A stretch of DNA of 64,000 nt from Paenibacillus bovis (GTDB taxonomy: Bacteria > Bacillota > Bacilli > Bacillales > Bacillaceae_C), in contig VEFU01000005.1 of the NCBI GenBank assembly GCA_007679095.1, positions 1 to 64,000 on the forward strand, given 5' to 3'. Below, piece by piece: positions 17,899-25,946 of the stretch. Every line of letters starts with the position of its first letter. Position 1 is the stretch's first letter. The notes below the pieces were generated by a model that saw only the letters and a list, made by a program, of their open reading frames with translations, was not told where the DNA came from and did no database searches. A program made the translations under genes and the position numbers.

Positions 17899-17943
17899 AT
17901 AAAAAAATCTACAGACTTGGTTTTAGTCTGTAGATTTTTCCAT
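17899..17943 (-). terminator. Terminator of the DnaA_N-Uma2 gene
   Basis: A 12-bp perfect stem (17906-17917 with 17925-17936) with a 7-nt loop and T-runs on both sides, placed directly after the stop codon on the minus strand. Confidence 0.85.
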
Positions 17944-18776
17944 TAATAAGTAAATACCATTGATAAATCAATCTTTAAGCCATCTAATATTGAAACTTTG
18001 ACTTGGTCTTCCTCAGAATACAGATTAGGGCGACCGTATTTTTGATTACCCAAAGTAAAAACACTGACTATCTTTTCTTGTGGTTCAATGATCCAATATT
18101 CTTTGACACCTGCTTCTTCATATTTATGAAATTTTAATAGTTTATCTTTTCTTGCTGTTGAAGGAGATGTGATTTCAATGATCATATCCGGACTTCCAAT
18201 GCAGCCATGTTCGTTAAGTTTTGATGTATCACAAACTATCGAAATGTCTGGTTCCACAACACTTCTACTATCGTCATTTAAACAAACATGAAATGGAGCA
18301 GGGTAAACTTTACACTCTTTCCCAACTAGAAAGTTAGCAATCTGCCGGTGAAGCTCAGATAATATTTCTTGGTGGATTCGAGATGGAGCAGTTTGCATAT
18401 ACGGAACGCCGTCAATAATTTCTGTTCTAATATTTTCGTGCAAATCTGTGTAATCAGTATATGAATTGGACACGTCTTCTTTTTCCATTTGGTGCTCAGC
18501 AACTATGTATGTGTCATTTTTTGTGGAAGCTTCTTCTTCTGTAAAGATGAATATATGGGGTTTGCTGTTCGTAGTTTCTAAGATTGCATCTTCTATCAAT
18601 CTCTTATGCTGATTTTCTAACCAATCCCTAGCAAACTCATTAGGAGCAATAATTGTCCAATAGTCTCCTTCTATAACTGCTCTCGTGTGCTTAAACCATG
18701 TATCATAGGAAGGTTTATTCAAACGTTTTTCAATCAAACGCAATACATCTAACCACTGGCTACTCTCTTTTATCAT
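17943..18776 (-). CDS. DnaA domain-I / Uma2 nuclease fusion protein
   Basis: A 277-residue protein with two recognisable parts. Residues 1-75 resemble DnaA domain I: WLDVLRLIEKRLNKPSYDTW, then WTIIAPNEFARDWLE, close to the Bacillus DnaA N-terminus. Residues about 115-277 are a Uma2 (DUF820) PD-(D/E)XK nuclease domain: VEPDISIV, MIIEITSPSTARKDK and KYEEAGVKEYWIIEP supply the D, E and K residues. Normal Uma2 proteins are stand-alone, about 185-200 residues. The start is set by AGGAGTGAT before the ATG at 18776; a longer frame would run through a terminator and a REP element. Domain I of DnaA is a protein-docking module, so the fusion may recruit the nuclease to replication proteins, which is inference. 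Confidence 0.8.
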   Translation of the reverse strand: MIKESSQWLDVLRLIEKRLNKPSYDTWFKHTRAVIEGDYWTIIAPNEFARDWLENQHKRLIEDAILETTNSKPHIFIFTEEEASTKNDTYIVAEHQMEKEDVSNSYTDYTDLHENIRTEIIDGVPYMQTAPSRIHQEILSELHRQIANFLVGKECKVYPAPFHVCLNDDSRSVVEPDISIVCDTSKLNEHGCIGSPDMIIEITSPSTARKDKLLKFHKYEEAGVKEYWIIEPQEKIVSVFTLGNQKYGRPNLYSEEDQVKVSILDGLKIDLSMVFTY

Positions 18777-18861
18777 CTTGACATCACTCCTGCTCAAATG
18801 ATGGATTATATTCCTAGCATACCTAGTAAAAGAGTAACCTTCAATAGGTGGTAAGAAATAA

Positions 18862-18903
18862 AAGAACCCGCCATTCTCTCTAGTAAAATGGCGAGTTCTT
18901 TCT
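18862..18903 (-). terminator. Terminator of the lipoprotein gene
   Basis: A 12-bp stem with one mismatch (18864-18875 with 18887-18898, GAACCCGCCATT and AATGGCGAGTTC) followed on the minus strand by TTTTATTT. Confidence 0.75.
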
Positions 18904-18916
18904 TTAAGGGACTTTT

Positions 18917-18986
18917 GGGACGAGGGACCTGACCCCATGTCCCTCTTCTAGTGGATATTGGGTCAATGAACCTGACCCCATGTCCC
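18917..18986. repeat. Two 27-bp REP-like palindromes in direct orientation
   Basis: Copies at 18917-18943 and 18960-18986, each with GGGAC/GGGTC and GTCCC arms around CCTGACCCCAT. They lie between the lipoprotein stop codon and its hairpin terminator. Confidence 0.8.
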
Positions 18987-20369
18987 TTATTCGTTATAAG
19001 TTCGTAGTAGTGTAAATTCGGTTACGTTGGCGTTCCATTTGTCGCTGTCGAAGCTGACTCGGACTCTGTATTCTGGTGAGAATTCGTACGTCCATGTAAG
19101 GAGTGCAGGGTCGCCGAGTTCGTCGATTGCTTCATTTGTTGGTTCGCCCCATACGCTGCGGAGGTCCATCGTATTGACTTTTTCGGAATCGTCTAGGATT
19201 CTAGCGATGCCGTAAATTTTTTCCCCTTCTGATTCTAGGAATGGGACGGCGTAAGCAAATTTACCGTAGTTTAAGTAATTTGCGCCTGCATAACCAAATG
19301 TTTCGATTGGTGTACCAAGTGTTTTTTCGATGTTTTTATTGGAATCTGTGAGCTGAATTTTGGATCCTGGCATGATTCCAGTTTTTAAAAGGTCAAAATA
19401 TCCGTGTAATAACAAGTCTGGTTGCCCACCTTTTCCTATGATAAACGTCGACATCGTGCTCGCATCATATGGATACTCGCCTGCTTCGATTGTTTTTCCA
19501 AGCATCTCTTCTGTTACTACGAAAGTATCGACGTTATTTTCTTCATGAGTTAGATTTGTTCGAATTTGGAAATCCGTTAATGGAATTGGCTTTGCTCTCC
19601 GGAAACTAATGCGGTCTCCCACTTTTACATCTAATGTAGTGAAGTTAATTTCCGAAAAGATTAGTTTTCCTTGTGCGCTCTTGTCGTAGGTAATCACAAC
19701 ATTGGCACTGTTATCCAAGTTTTTCAGTTCAGAGCGATGTTGGAATTCACCTTTTTCAAAAGTAAAAGTTTCGAGAACAGATTCGTCTTGTACTAACACT
19801 TTCCCGTTATCAAGTGTCATGTCACCTGAGAGAGTGTGTTGAGTAAATTGAGTGTCTATTATTGGTGTTTCATCAAAATACACATATTGGAAACCACGGC
19901 CGCCGAATGCAGCTGGGGATTCGTACTGTTCGATAATAACGATTTCGCTACCATCCGTATTTTGGATTGTGCCTAGAAATGTAGCAGGGTGCACGATTTC
20001 TGATTGATCGATGTCTTGAATGTCCCACTCGTCGCTGTTTTCAACTGGCATTGCGACCATAATGTGGGCAGTTTCCCCTTCTAAACTAACATCCCCACCG
20101 TGATGGCAGATACTTACGATTGCCGATTGTGTGTCTCCGGCACGAAGTTTTGCCTCTATGTACTCAATTTTCATATCGCCACAAGCTGCTAGCATTTGCT
20201 CATCCAACTTGGACTCGGCAATTAATTCTTTAAGAGTCGGGATTGCTTTTGTTTCTGTCTCCTCTACCGGAGCTTTCGCTGTTTCGTCTGTCTTAGGCTT
20301 GTCCGCATCCTTCGAACCACAGCCAGTCAATAAAATGAAGGAAAATAGTAATATAGCAAAATATTTCAT
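18987..20369 (-). CDS. Secreted lipoprotein of unknown function
   Basis: A 460-residue lipoprotein: signal peptide MKYFAILLFSFILLTGC with lipobox LTGC, then a charged linker (residues about 20-45). The C-terminal 130 residues (from LLKTGIMPGSKIQLTDSN to the end) loosely resemble the DUF4309/YjgB fold with its repeated 'G-x-x-I...LG.P' pattern; I am not certain. GAGGAG precedes the ATG at 20369. It has its own terminator and sits between DnaA-like genes without obvious connection. Confidence 0.75.
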   Translation of the reverse strand: MKYFAILLFSFILLTGCGSKDADKPKTDETAKAPVEETETKAIPTLKELIAESKLDEQMLAACGDMKIEYIEAKLRAGDTQSAIVSICHHGGDVSLEGETAHIMVAMPVENSDEWDIQDIDQSEIVHPATFLGTIQNTDGSEIVIIEQYESPAAFGGRGFQYVYFDETPIIDTQFTQHTLSGDMTLDNGKVLVQDESVLETFTFEKGEFQHRSELKNLDNSANVVITYDKSAQGKLIFSEINFTTLDVKVGDRISFRRAKPIPLTDFQIRTNLTHEENNVDTFVVTEEMLGKTIEAGEYPYDASTMSTFIIGKGGQPDLLLHGYFDLLKTGIMPGSKIQLTDSNKNIEKTLGTPIETFGYAGANYLNYGKFAYAVPFLESEGEKIYGIARILDDSEKVNTMDLRSVWGEPTNEAIDELGDPALLTWTYEFSPEYRVRVSFDSDKWNANVTEFTLLRTYNE

Positions 20370-20497
20370 GATGTCTGCTCCTCTTCCTGTATGTAAAAAA
20401 CTCATCACCTTAATATAACACAAACATACATTCAGCTGACATAACCATATTTTTACAGGGAGAGGAGTAAAAACAGTGTAGGGTGATTTTCACTGTA

Positions 20498-20643
20498 CGG
20501 AGGGAATCAAATCTCCATTCTGATTACCGTTTTGGATTTTTCTTCGCTCGAATGGGAATCAGCTCTCGATTCTGATTCCCGTTTTCCACTTTTCTTTGCT
20601 CAATAGAAATCACTTACGATCATCGTTTTATTTTTTCGCTGTG
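20498..20643. repeat. Degenerate repeat of about 52 bp, three copies
   Basis: Two good copies and one decayed copy of a unit holding GGGAATCA...TTCTGATTNCCGTTTT and ending in TTTTTCTTCGCTC. Each carries a GAATCAG/CTGATTC inverted repeat. It occupies the gap between the Rpn-tail gene and the lipoprotein gene. Confidence 0.7.
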
Positions 20644-20677
20644 AGGGATTTATAATGAAGTTTCATCTATGGGGTAA

Positions 20678-21031
20678 TTATTGCCTTTTGCTCAATTCCT
20701 CAATTTCGCTTAAGTCCAGGCCTGTGATTCTTGCAATTTTTTCTAAGGGGAAGCCTTCTTTAAGTAATTTAAGTGCAAAATTAACTGTTGCTTTTTGCCG
20801 ACCTTCTTGAAGTCCTTGCTGGAAGCCTTTTGAAATTTCTTTTACTACACTTATGTCAAGTTCAGATAACCTGGCAATAATATCATTAGGTAATCCGAAA
20901 TCTAACATCTTGGTGGCGATATTGATTTGAGCTTTTCGATAGCCTTCTTTTCTCCCTCTGTCCATCCACGAGTTCGGTAAACTTCCAATGAAATCTAACT
21001 CTTCCTGAGTGAATTCCTTTTTGTAGCTCAT
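20678..21031 (-). CDS. Duplicated C-terminal tail of an Rpn-family protein
   Basis: A 117-residue protein that matches only the C-terminal tail of the adjacent upstream Rpn nuclease: it starts MSYKKEFTQEELDFIGSLPN against MSYTKEFTQEELDFIESLPN, and both end in LKLLKEGxPxxKxAxxT. It lacks the nuclease domain. GAGGG lies about 7 nt before the ATG, so it is translatable. It is either a remnant of tandem duplication or an independently made tail, as known internal starts in Rpn genes give C-terminal-only products. Confidence 0.75.
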   Translation of the reverse strand: MSYKKEFTQEELDFIGSLPNSWMDRGRKEGYRKAQINIATKMLDFGLPNDIIARLSELDISVVKEISKGFQQGLQEGRQKATVNFALKLLKEGFPLEKIARITGLDLSEIEELSKRQ

Positions 21032-21065
21032 CAGTTTTCCCTCGCTTTTTGTTAATATGAGGCAT

Positions 21066-22031
21066 TTACTTATAAAGTTTGCTTAATTCCACAACTTCGT
21101 TAACGTTTAAGTCTGTTAATTGTGCAACTTTATCAAAAGGTAATCCTTCTTTTAATAATTTTAGTGCAATTTTTTTTGTTGTTTTTTGCACTCCTTTTTG
21201 CACTCCTTTTTCTATTCCCTTTTGTATTCCCTTTTGTATTCCTTCCTGTATTCCTTCTTGACGACCTTCTCTCCATCCTCTTTCCTTCCACGAGTTCGGT
21301 AAACTTTCAATGAAATCTAACTCCTCTTGAGTAAATTCCTTTGTATAACTCATAAGTTCTTCTTCCTCGCTTTCTGTTAATTTTAAATAAGTATCAAAAA
21401 AACCATTAATTAACTCTGCTTTTGCAGGATCTATTTCCATCTTCAGCAGCATCCGCAAAAACTCTTTTTTCACGTGTACTCTTTCCCTTTCAGTATATCC
21501 CATTTTACAAAGTAATGCCGCTGCAACTGGGTTGTTTGACTGAATATAATCACGCCAATTTATTTTTTTTAATTCTAACTTTAGAAATCGAAAAGTCAGC
21601 ACTTGAAAAAAAGGAAAAGATATTGTGAATTCATTAGGCTCATGGTGATATTCTTCATAGCTAAATATTGCGATTGGCAAAATTGGTTTCCTATACTTAT
21701 TGTATAGAAGACTAAAATATTGATACATACGTTCATGAAAGTTAGATTGGACATAACTTTGCGGTTCGACATGAATTATAATCAGTGTCTCTCTGCCCTT
21801 AAGTTTTGCTTCAATTACAATATCTGCTCTACGACTTTCCCCTTCAATTAGATCGGTAAAAACCTCTTCTGACAATGGAGTTATTGAATTGAAATCAATA
21901 TCAGCATGTACCTCTGGAAAAAACACTTCCAAAAACTCATCAAAAAAAGTATGAATTAATTGTTTGAATAGCTGGTCATGGCGTATATACTTAGAGGTTT
22001 CTTCTCGGATTAACAACATCGACATATCCAT
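21066..22031 (-). CDS. Rpn-family recombination-promoting nuclease / PD-(D/E)XK transposase-like protein
   Basis: About 321 residues. The N-terminal PD-(D/E)XK nuclease domain shows HDQLFKQLIHTFFDEFLEVF near the start, RRADIVIEAKLKG and IIIHVEPQS (D, E and Q residues of the family). The C-terminus is a repetitive linker, GIQKGIQKGIEKGVQKGVQK, coded by near-perfect 12-bp DNA repeats that are prone to slippage. It ends with a small helical motif. GGAGG precedes both M(DMSML) at 22031 and M(SMLL) at 22025; the choice is uncertain. Rpn proteins are DNA endonucleases linked to recombination and, in some hosts, phage defence. Confidence 0.85.
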   Translation of the reverse strand: MDMSMLLIREETSKYIRHDQLFKQLIHTFFDEFLEVFFPEVHADIDFNSITPLSEEVFTDLIEGESRRADIVIEAKLKGRETLIIIHVEPQSYVQSNFHERMYQYFSLLYNKYRKPILPIAIFSYEEYHHEPNEFTISFPFFQVLTFRFLKLELKKINWRDYIQSNNPVAAALLCKMGYTERERVHVKKEFLRMLLKMEIDPAKAELINGFFDTYLKLTESEEEELMSYTKEFTQEELDFIESLPNSWKERGWREGRQEGIQEGIQKGIQKGIEKGVQKGVQKTTKKIALKLLKEGLPFDKVAQLTDLNVNEVVELSKLYK

Positions 22032-22120
22032 ACATCCTCCATATCCAAATTGATGAAGAATCAAGGATGTTCTACTTTTTATATTATATCAATAACCTTC
22101 AAACAGAACAAGTGTTCTAT

Positions 22121-23080
22121 TTACTTCATCCCCTTCGTCCGGGATTCGAATTCCAGGATGCGTTCCTTAAGCTTTTTCAGGTCTTTTTCCATTTTTTCGA
22201 CTTGTTGGAGGTCGATGCGGGCGTCTTGCGTTTCACTCGCTGTTATATCGACGGCAAGTCCTCTTTTGAAGCGCGTGCGCAAGGTGTCGCTGATGTTCAC
22301 TACTTGATCTAGATTCTGTTTGCTCGCGATGACAATTTGCTTCGAATTTTCCAGGAGCTGTTTAAAAATGCGCAGAAACAGTTCCTGAGCATCGTCTTTT
22401 CCATCTAGATCTTGGATATCATCAAATAGGAGCAAATCGGCACTAGCATAATATGCTTGGAATTGGTCTAATTGATTTTTACGGACGCTGTCCAAATAAT
22501 GATTAGAAAATTGCTCTGCGGTTGTATAGATGACATTTTTGGACGCATCTTTTGCCAGTACTTCATTTCCAATTGCATGGAGCAAGTGCGTCTTTCCCAC
22601 ACCGGATTCACCGTAAATGTGTAGTGGATTATAGGCATTACAAAGCGAATTAGCGATCGTTTTCGCTGCTTGCAAAGCAATGATATTTCCTTCTTTTTCT
22701 GTAAAATCATCAAAGGTGTAGTGTATTTGTAGAGGGATTCTTAGGGGTTCATTCGTGTAGCGCTGTTTTAAAAGGGAAAAAAGATGTTCTCTATCGGCAG
22801 TAGATAATGTATCGATTAGCTGAATAATCGTGTTAAGAGTAGAAGTTTTTTCTGTCTTGATGGTAATATTCGGCCGCTCATTCGTAATCTCAAAGATTGC
22901 TTCCTTGATCAGTTCTACGTAATTTTCTTCTAGTAAAACTCGAGCAAATTCATTTGTGACAACAATTGTCCAGTTGTTATCTTCAACATGAGCACTTGTC
23001 CCTTTTATCCATACATAAAAGGTTTCTTTTGAAATGCGGCTTTCCAGTAAATTCAATACTTGCATCCATTGCTCCTTCAT
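22121..23080 (-). CDS. DnaA paralogue lacking the DNA-binding domain IV
   Basis: A 319-residue protein aligned with DnaA domains I, II and IIIa. Domain I: WMQVLNLLESRISKETFYVW, WTIVVTNEFARVLLE. AAA+ domain: YTFDDFTEKEGNIIALQAA, Walker A GESGVGKTHLLHAIG, Walker B LLLFDDIQDL, and box VII LRTRFKRGLAVDI with the arginine finger. After residue about 285 the lid (IIIb, sensor II) and domain IV are missing and a coiled-coil of about 40 residues (DLQQVEKMEKDLKKLKERIL) takes their place. Genuine DnaA is about 446 residues. The leader (GGGAGTGAGATCAGG before ATG) resembles that of the DnaA_N-Uma2 gene. It probably cannot bind DnaA boxes and might modulate DnaA, as Hda does; this is inference. Confidence 0.85.
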   Translation of the reverse strand: MKEQWMQVLNLLESRISKETFYVWIKGTSAHVEDNNWTIVVTNEFARVLLEENYVELIKEAIFEITNERPNITIKTEKTSTLNTIIQLIDTLSTADREHLFSLLKQRYTNEPLRIPLQIHYTFDDFTEKEGNIIALQAAKTIANSLCNAYNPLHIYGESGVGKTHLLHAIGNEVLAKDASKNVIYTTAEQFSNHYLDSVRKNQLDQFQAYYASADLLLFDDIQDLDGKDDAQELFLRIFKQLLENSKQIVIASKQNLDQVVNISDTLRTRFKRGLAVDITASETQDARIDLQQVEKMEKDLKKLKERILEFESRTKGMK

Positions 23081-23323
23081 CCTGATCTCACTCCCGATAA
23101 GGTGAAATTTCGTACCACAATAGTATGCGATTACATTAGGAAAATCAAATTTAGATTGTGACAAAAATCGCCATATTGTACGGATTTCGCTTAAACAAAC
23201 GTTTGATTAGGAGGTATGTTCGTAGCAAATACAAAAGTATAATAAAAGCTTAACAAATTGTTAAGGAGTTCTTAAAAAAGCCTGACTATATTGGTAATAA
23301 GCAATGAAAAGGAGGAACTGACT

Positions 23324-23980
23324 TTGACAATTTCAACGGTAAACACGATTTTGTTTGATTTTGATGGAACTTTGCTCGATAGCCGCGATGGCCTTGTATA
23401 TGCCGCATACCGAACCATTCAGCATTTTGAGGCTGATACGATCCCATTTTCAGATGTTCAACAACATTACGGTACTGACTTTTCCAGTATTTTCGCGAGA
23501 ATGGATTGTAGCTTAGAAGATGCTTGGAACTTTTTTATCAATGAAAAAAGTTTAACGTACCATCATCATCAACTATTTCCTTATGTAAAAGAAGGCTTGG
23601 CTATTTTAAGAAATCAGGGCATCCGTTTTGGCATTGTATCTAATCAACTGAGAGATTTAGTCATGCTTTCTTTAAAAGTCCACAACATGGAAGATATGTT
23701 TGATGTTATTGTGACGAGAAATGATGTCATGGAAGTAAAACCATCTCCCATCCCAATTTTTCAAGCCATTAACAAGTTAAATGTGCTATCCGAGCAAGTG
23801 ATTATGGTAGGAGATACAAATGTGGATATGCTTTCTGCAAGCCAGGCATACGTAAAAAGCATCCTGTTCAAATTTTACGAAGAAACAAGTTACATCACGA
23901 AAAATCCCACACATGGCACGTTTTTCAGCTTCCACGAATTCGTAGAAAGCTTCTGTCCTGGTGGGAAGATTGCGATATAA
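23324..23980 (+). CDS. HAD-family hydrolase (phosphoglycolate phosphatase-like)
   Basis: A 218-residue HAD phosphatase with all motifs: DFDGTLLDSRDG (I), VSNQLRD (II), KPSPIP (III) and MVGDTNVDM (IV), plus an alpha-helical cap of class C1. It is read divergently from the DnaA paralogue. The start is a TTG at 23324 with AAGGAGG 8 nt upstream. The substrate is unknown. A 10-bp palindrome CAAACGTTTG at 23196-23205 in its upstream region may be an operator. Confidence 0.85.
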   Translation: MTISTVNTILFDFDGTLLDSRDGLVYAAYRTIQHFEADTIPFSDVQQHYGTDFSSIFARMDCSLEDAWNFFINEKSLTYHHHQLFPYVKEGLAILRNQGIRFGIVSNQLRDLVMLSLKVHNMEDMFDVIVTRNDVMEVKPSPIPIFQAINKLNVLSEQVIMVGDTNVDMLSASQAYVKSILFKFYEETSYITKNPTHGTFFSFHEFVESFCPGGKIAI

Positions 23981-24023
23981 ATAGAGATTTCAAGGGGGTC
24001 TTTCCAGATATCTCGATGTAAAA

Positions 24024-25034
24024 TTACCGATATCCATCCGGATTGTTTCGTTGCCAGCGCCATGCATCTTTGCACATCTCCTCTATGCCTTTTTCTGCTT
24101 GCCAGTTGAGATATGTGCGTGCTTTTTCCACATCTGCATAGCAGGTGGCGATGTCCCCAGGACGGCGCTCGACGATTTTGTACGGGATTTTTACACCAGA
24201 GGCTTTTTCAAAAGCTGTAACTAGCTCTAAGACACTGTAGCCATGACCTGTTCCGAGGTTATAGGCATCGATTCCAGTGGAGTGCATCACTTTTTCCAAA
24301 GCCGCAACATGCCCCTTTGCCAAATCTACCACATGTATATAATCGCGGACACCAGTGCCATCCTTCGTTGGATAATCATTCCCAAACACTTGCAGCTCTC
24401 GCCTTTTTCCAACCGCAACTTGTGTAATATATGGCATTAAATTATTCGGAATACCAGTTGGATCCTCGCCAATAAGACCACTTTCATGAGCACCAATTGG
24501 GTTAAAATAACGCAGTAAAGAAATACTCCACTCAGGATCTGCGACATACAAATCGCGAAGAATTTCCTCAATCATTAACTTCGTGCGACCATATGGATTT
24601 GTAGCTTGTAGCCGAGCCGTTTCCGGAATCGGGACTTCATCAGGAGTTCCATAAACCGTTGCAGATGAACTGAACACGAGATTTTTCACATTGTGATTGC
24701 TCATAACCTCACAAAGATTAATTGTGCTCACCAAGTTGTGATGATAGTAATGAAGAGGTTTCGCTACCGACTCCCCCACCGCTTTCAAACCGGCAAGATG
24801 AATAACAGCTTCAATCTTATTTTCGGTAAAAACTCGATCAATTTCTGTTTTATCTATTAGATTAACTTGATAATGCGGGATTTGCTGGCCAGTTATTTGT
24901 TGGAGTCGTTCCAGAAGCACCGCTTTACTGTTCGCAAAATTATCGAGAATGATAACCTCCGCTCCTGTCTTCAGCAACTCCACACACGTATGACTCCCAA
25001 TATACCCCGCACCACCCGTAACAAGAATCGGCAT
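24024..25034 (-). CDS. galE: UDP-glucose 4-epimerase
   Basis: A 336-residue extended SDR enzyme interconverting UDP-glucose and UDP-galactose. NAD-binding motif [10 protein letters not shown] at the N-terminus, catalytic Ser in [15 protein letters not shown] and catalytic Tyr/Lys in NPYGRTK. The substrate region [12 protein letters not shown] is typical of GalE. The ATG at 25034 has AGGAGG 8 nt upstream; an earlier GTG is too close to it. It probably supplies UDP-galactose, or the GalNAc analogue, to the surface polymer genes that follow. Confidence 0.93.
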   Translation of the reverse strand: MPILVTGGAGYIGSHTCVELLKTGAEVIILDNFANSKAVLLERLQQITGQQIPHYQVNLIDKTEIDRVFTENKIEAVIHLAGLKAVGESVAKPLHYYHHNLVSTINLCEVMSNHNVKNLVFSSSATVYGTPDEVPIPETARLQATNPYGRTKLMIEEILRDLYVADPEWSISLLRYFNPIGAHESGLIGEDPTGIPNNLMPYITQVAVGKRRELQVFGNDYPTKDGTGVRDYIHVVDLAKGHVAALEKVMHSTGIDAYNLGTGHGYSVLELVTAFEKASGVKIPYKIVERRPGDIATCYADVEKARTYLNWQAEKGIEEMCKDAWRWQRNNPDGYR

Positions 25035-25140
25035 ACACACTACCTCCTAAGCTTGGTCGAGGTATATATATATGCATGAAGTGTGGTGTTTAGAAGTGAG
25101 GTTGAACTCATCAGATGGAGATATCAACTAATAGGGAGCA

Positions 25141-25260
25141 CCTATTGTATGCTGGGGCTGTTCTTTTGGTCGCTCAGGTGGCTGTTTTGGATGCTGAGTA
25201 GCTCTTATTCGTCGCTGGGGATGCTGTTTTCGATGCTCGAGCTGGTTTATTTGCATCTTC
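25141..25260. repeat. Short array related to the CGACGCTGG family
   Basis: Five degenerate units with cores such as TGTTTTGGATGCTGAG and TGTTTTCGATGCTCGAG at about 20-bp spacing. As in the array near 14.4 kb, it directly adjoins a TTACTGKCC-family array. Confidence 0.65.
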
Positions 25261-25280
25261 ATCCTTGGACTTGGATTAAT

Positions 25281-25792
25281 AGACAGTAAAGTACATCCGA
25301 TCGCTAGTTTAATTAGTACCATGGACAGTAATTCACAACGACGGACAGTAATCCGATGATAATAGCTAGTAAATCAGGCATGATGGACAGTACTCTCAAC
25401 TCAACGGCTAGTAAATCAACCATGACGGACAGTAAACTCAACTCAATGGAGTAATCAACACTACGGCCAGTAAACTCTACCCAATGGCCAGTATTCTCAA
25501 CTCAACGACTAGTAAACTCTACGCAACGGACAGTAATCAACACATCGGCCAGTAAACTCTACCCAATGGCCAGTATTCTCAACCTAACGGATAGTAAATA
25601 CAACTCAACGGCTAGTAAACTCTACTCAACGGCTAGTAAACTCTACTCAACGGACAGTTATCTCAATCCAACGGACAGTAAACTCTACTCAACGGACAGT
25701 AAAGTCAACGGAACCGCCAGTAAAATCATCGCAACGGATTGTAAACTCCCCCTAACCGCCAGTAAACCATCATCCTCCGCTAGTAAACACCA
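25281..25792. repeat. Tandem array, 21-bp units with core GGACAGTAA / GGCCAGTAA
   Basis: About 24 units (reverse orientation of TTACTGKCC), for example GGCTAGTAAACTCTACTCAAC and its variants. Part shows an 82-bp, four-unit block (starts 25465 and 25547). It separates galE from the surface-polymer region. No gene is supported. Confidence 0.9.
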
Positions 25793-25797
25793 AAAGT

Positions 25798-25883
25798 GGG
25801 ACAAGGAAGCTGCCCCCTCGTCCCACTGCATACCAATATCGGGACGACGAACCTGACCCCTTGTCCCATGACCCCTTGTCCCA
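25798..25883. repeat. REP-like palindromes, two full and one partial
   Basis: 27-bp copies at 25798-25824 and 25841-25867 with GGGAC and GTCCC arms, then a partial copy to 25883. They abut the end of the GGACAGTAA array. Confidence 0.8.
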
Positions 25884-25898
25884 CCCACTCTCAAACAC

Positions 25899-25932
25899 AA
25901 CAAGCGGAACTCATCCAGAGTTCCGCTTGTTT
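25899..25932 (-). terminator. Hairpin after the fused glycosyltransferase gene
   Basis: A 14-bp perfect stem (25899-25912 with 25918-25931, AACAAGCGGAACTC and GAGTTCCGCTTGTT) with a 5-nt loop, 15 bp after the stop codon. The T-tail on the minus strand is weak (GTGTTTG). Confidence 0.65.
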
Positions 25933-25946
25933 CCATATCCAGTTAC

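Noticed and set aside
18777-18938. 54-residue N-terminal extension of the DnaA_N-Uma2 protein.
   Set aside because: It begins inside a REP palindrome and reads through a terminator hairpin; AGGAGTGAT precedes the ATG at 18776.
20678-22031. Insertion sequence around the Rpn genes.
   Set aside because: Rpn proteins are transposase-like only by family name; no terminal inverted repeats or target duplications were seen.
23196-23205. Palindrome CAAACGTTTG as a defined operator.
   Set aside because: It is short, occurs once, and no regulator is encoded next to it; kept only as a note in the HAD entry.
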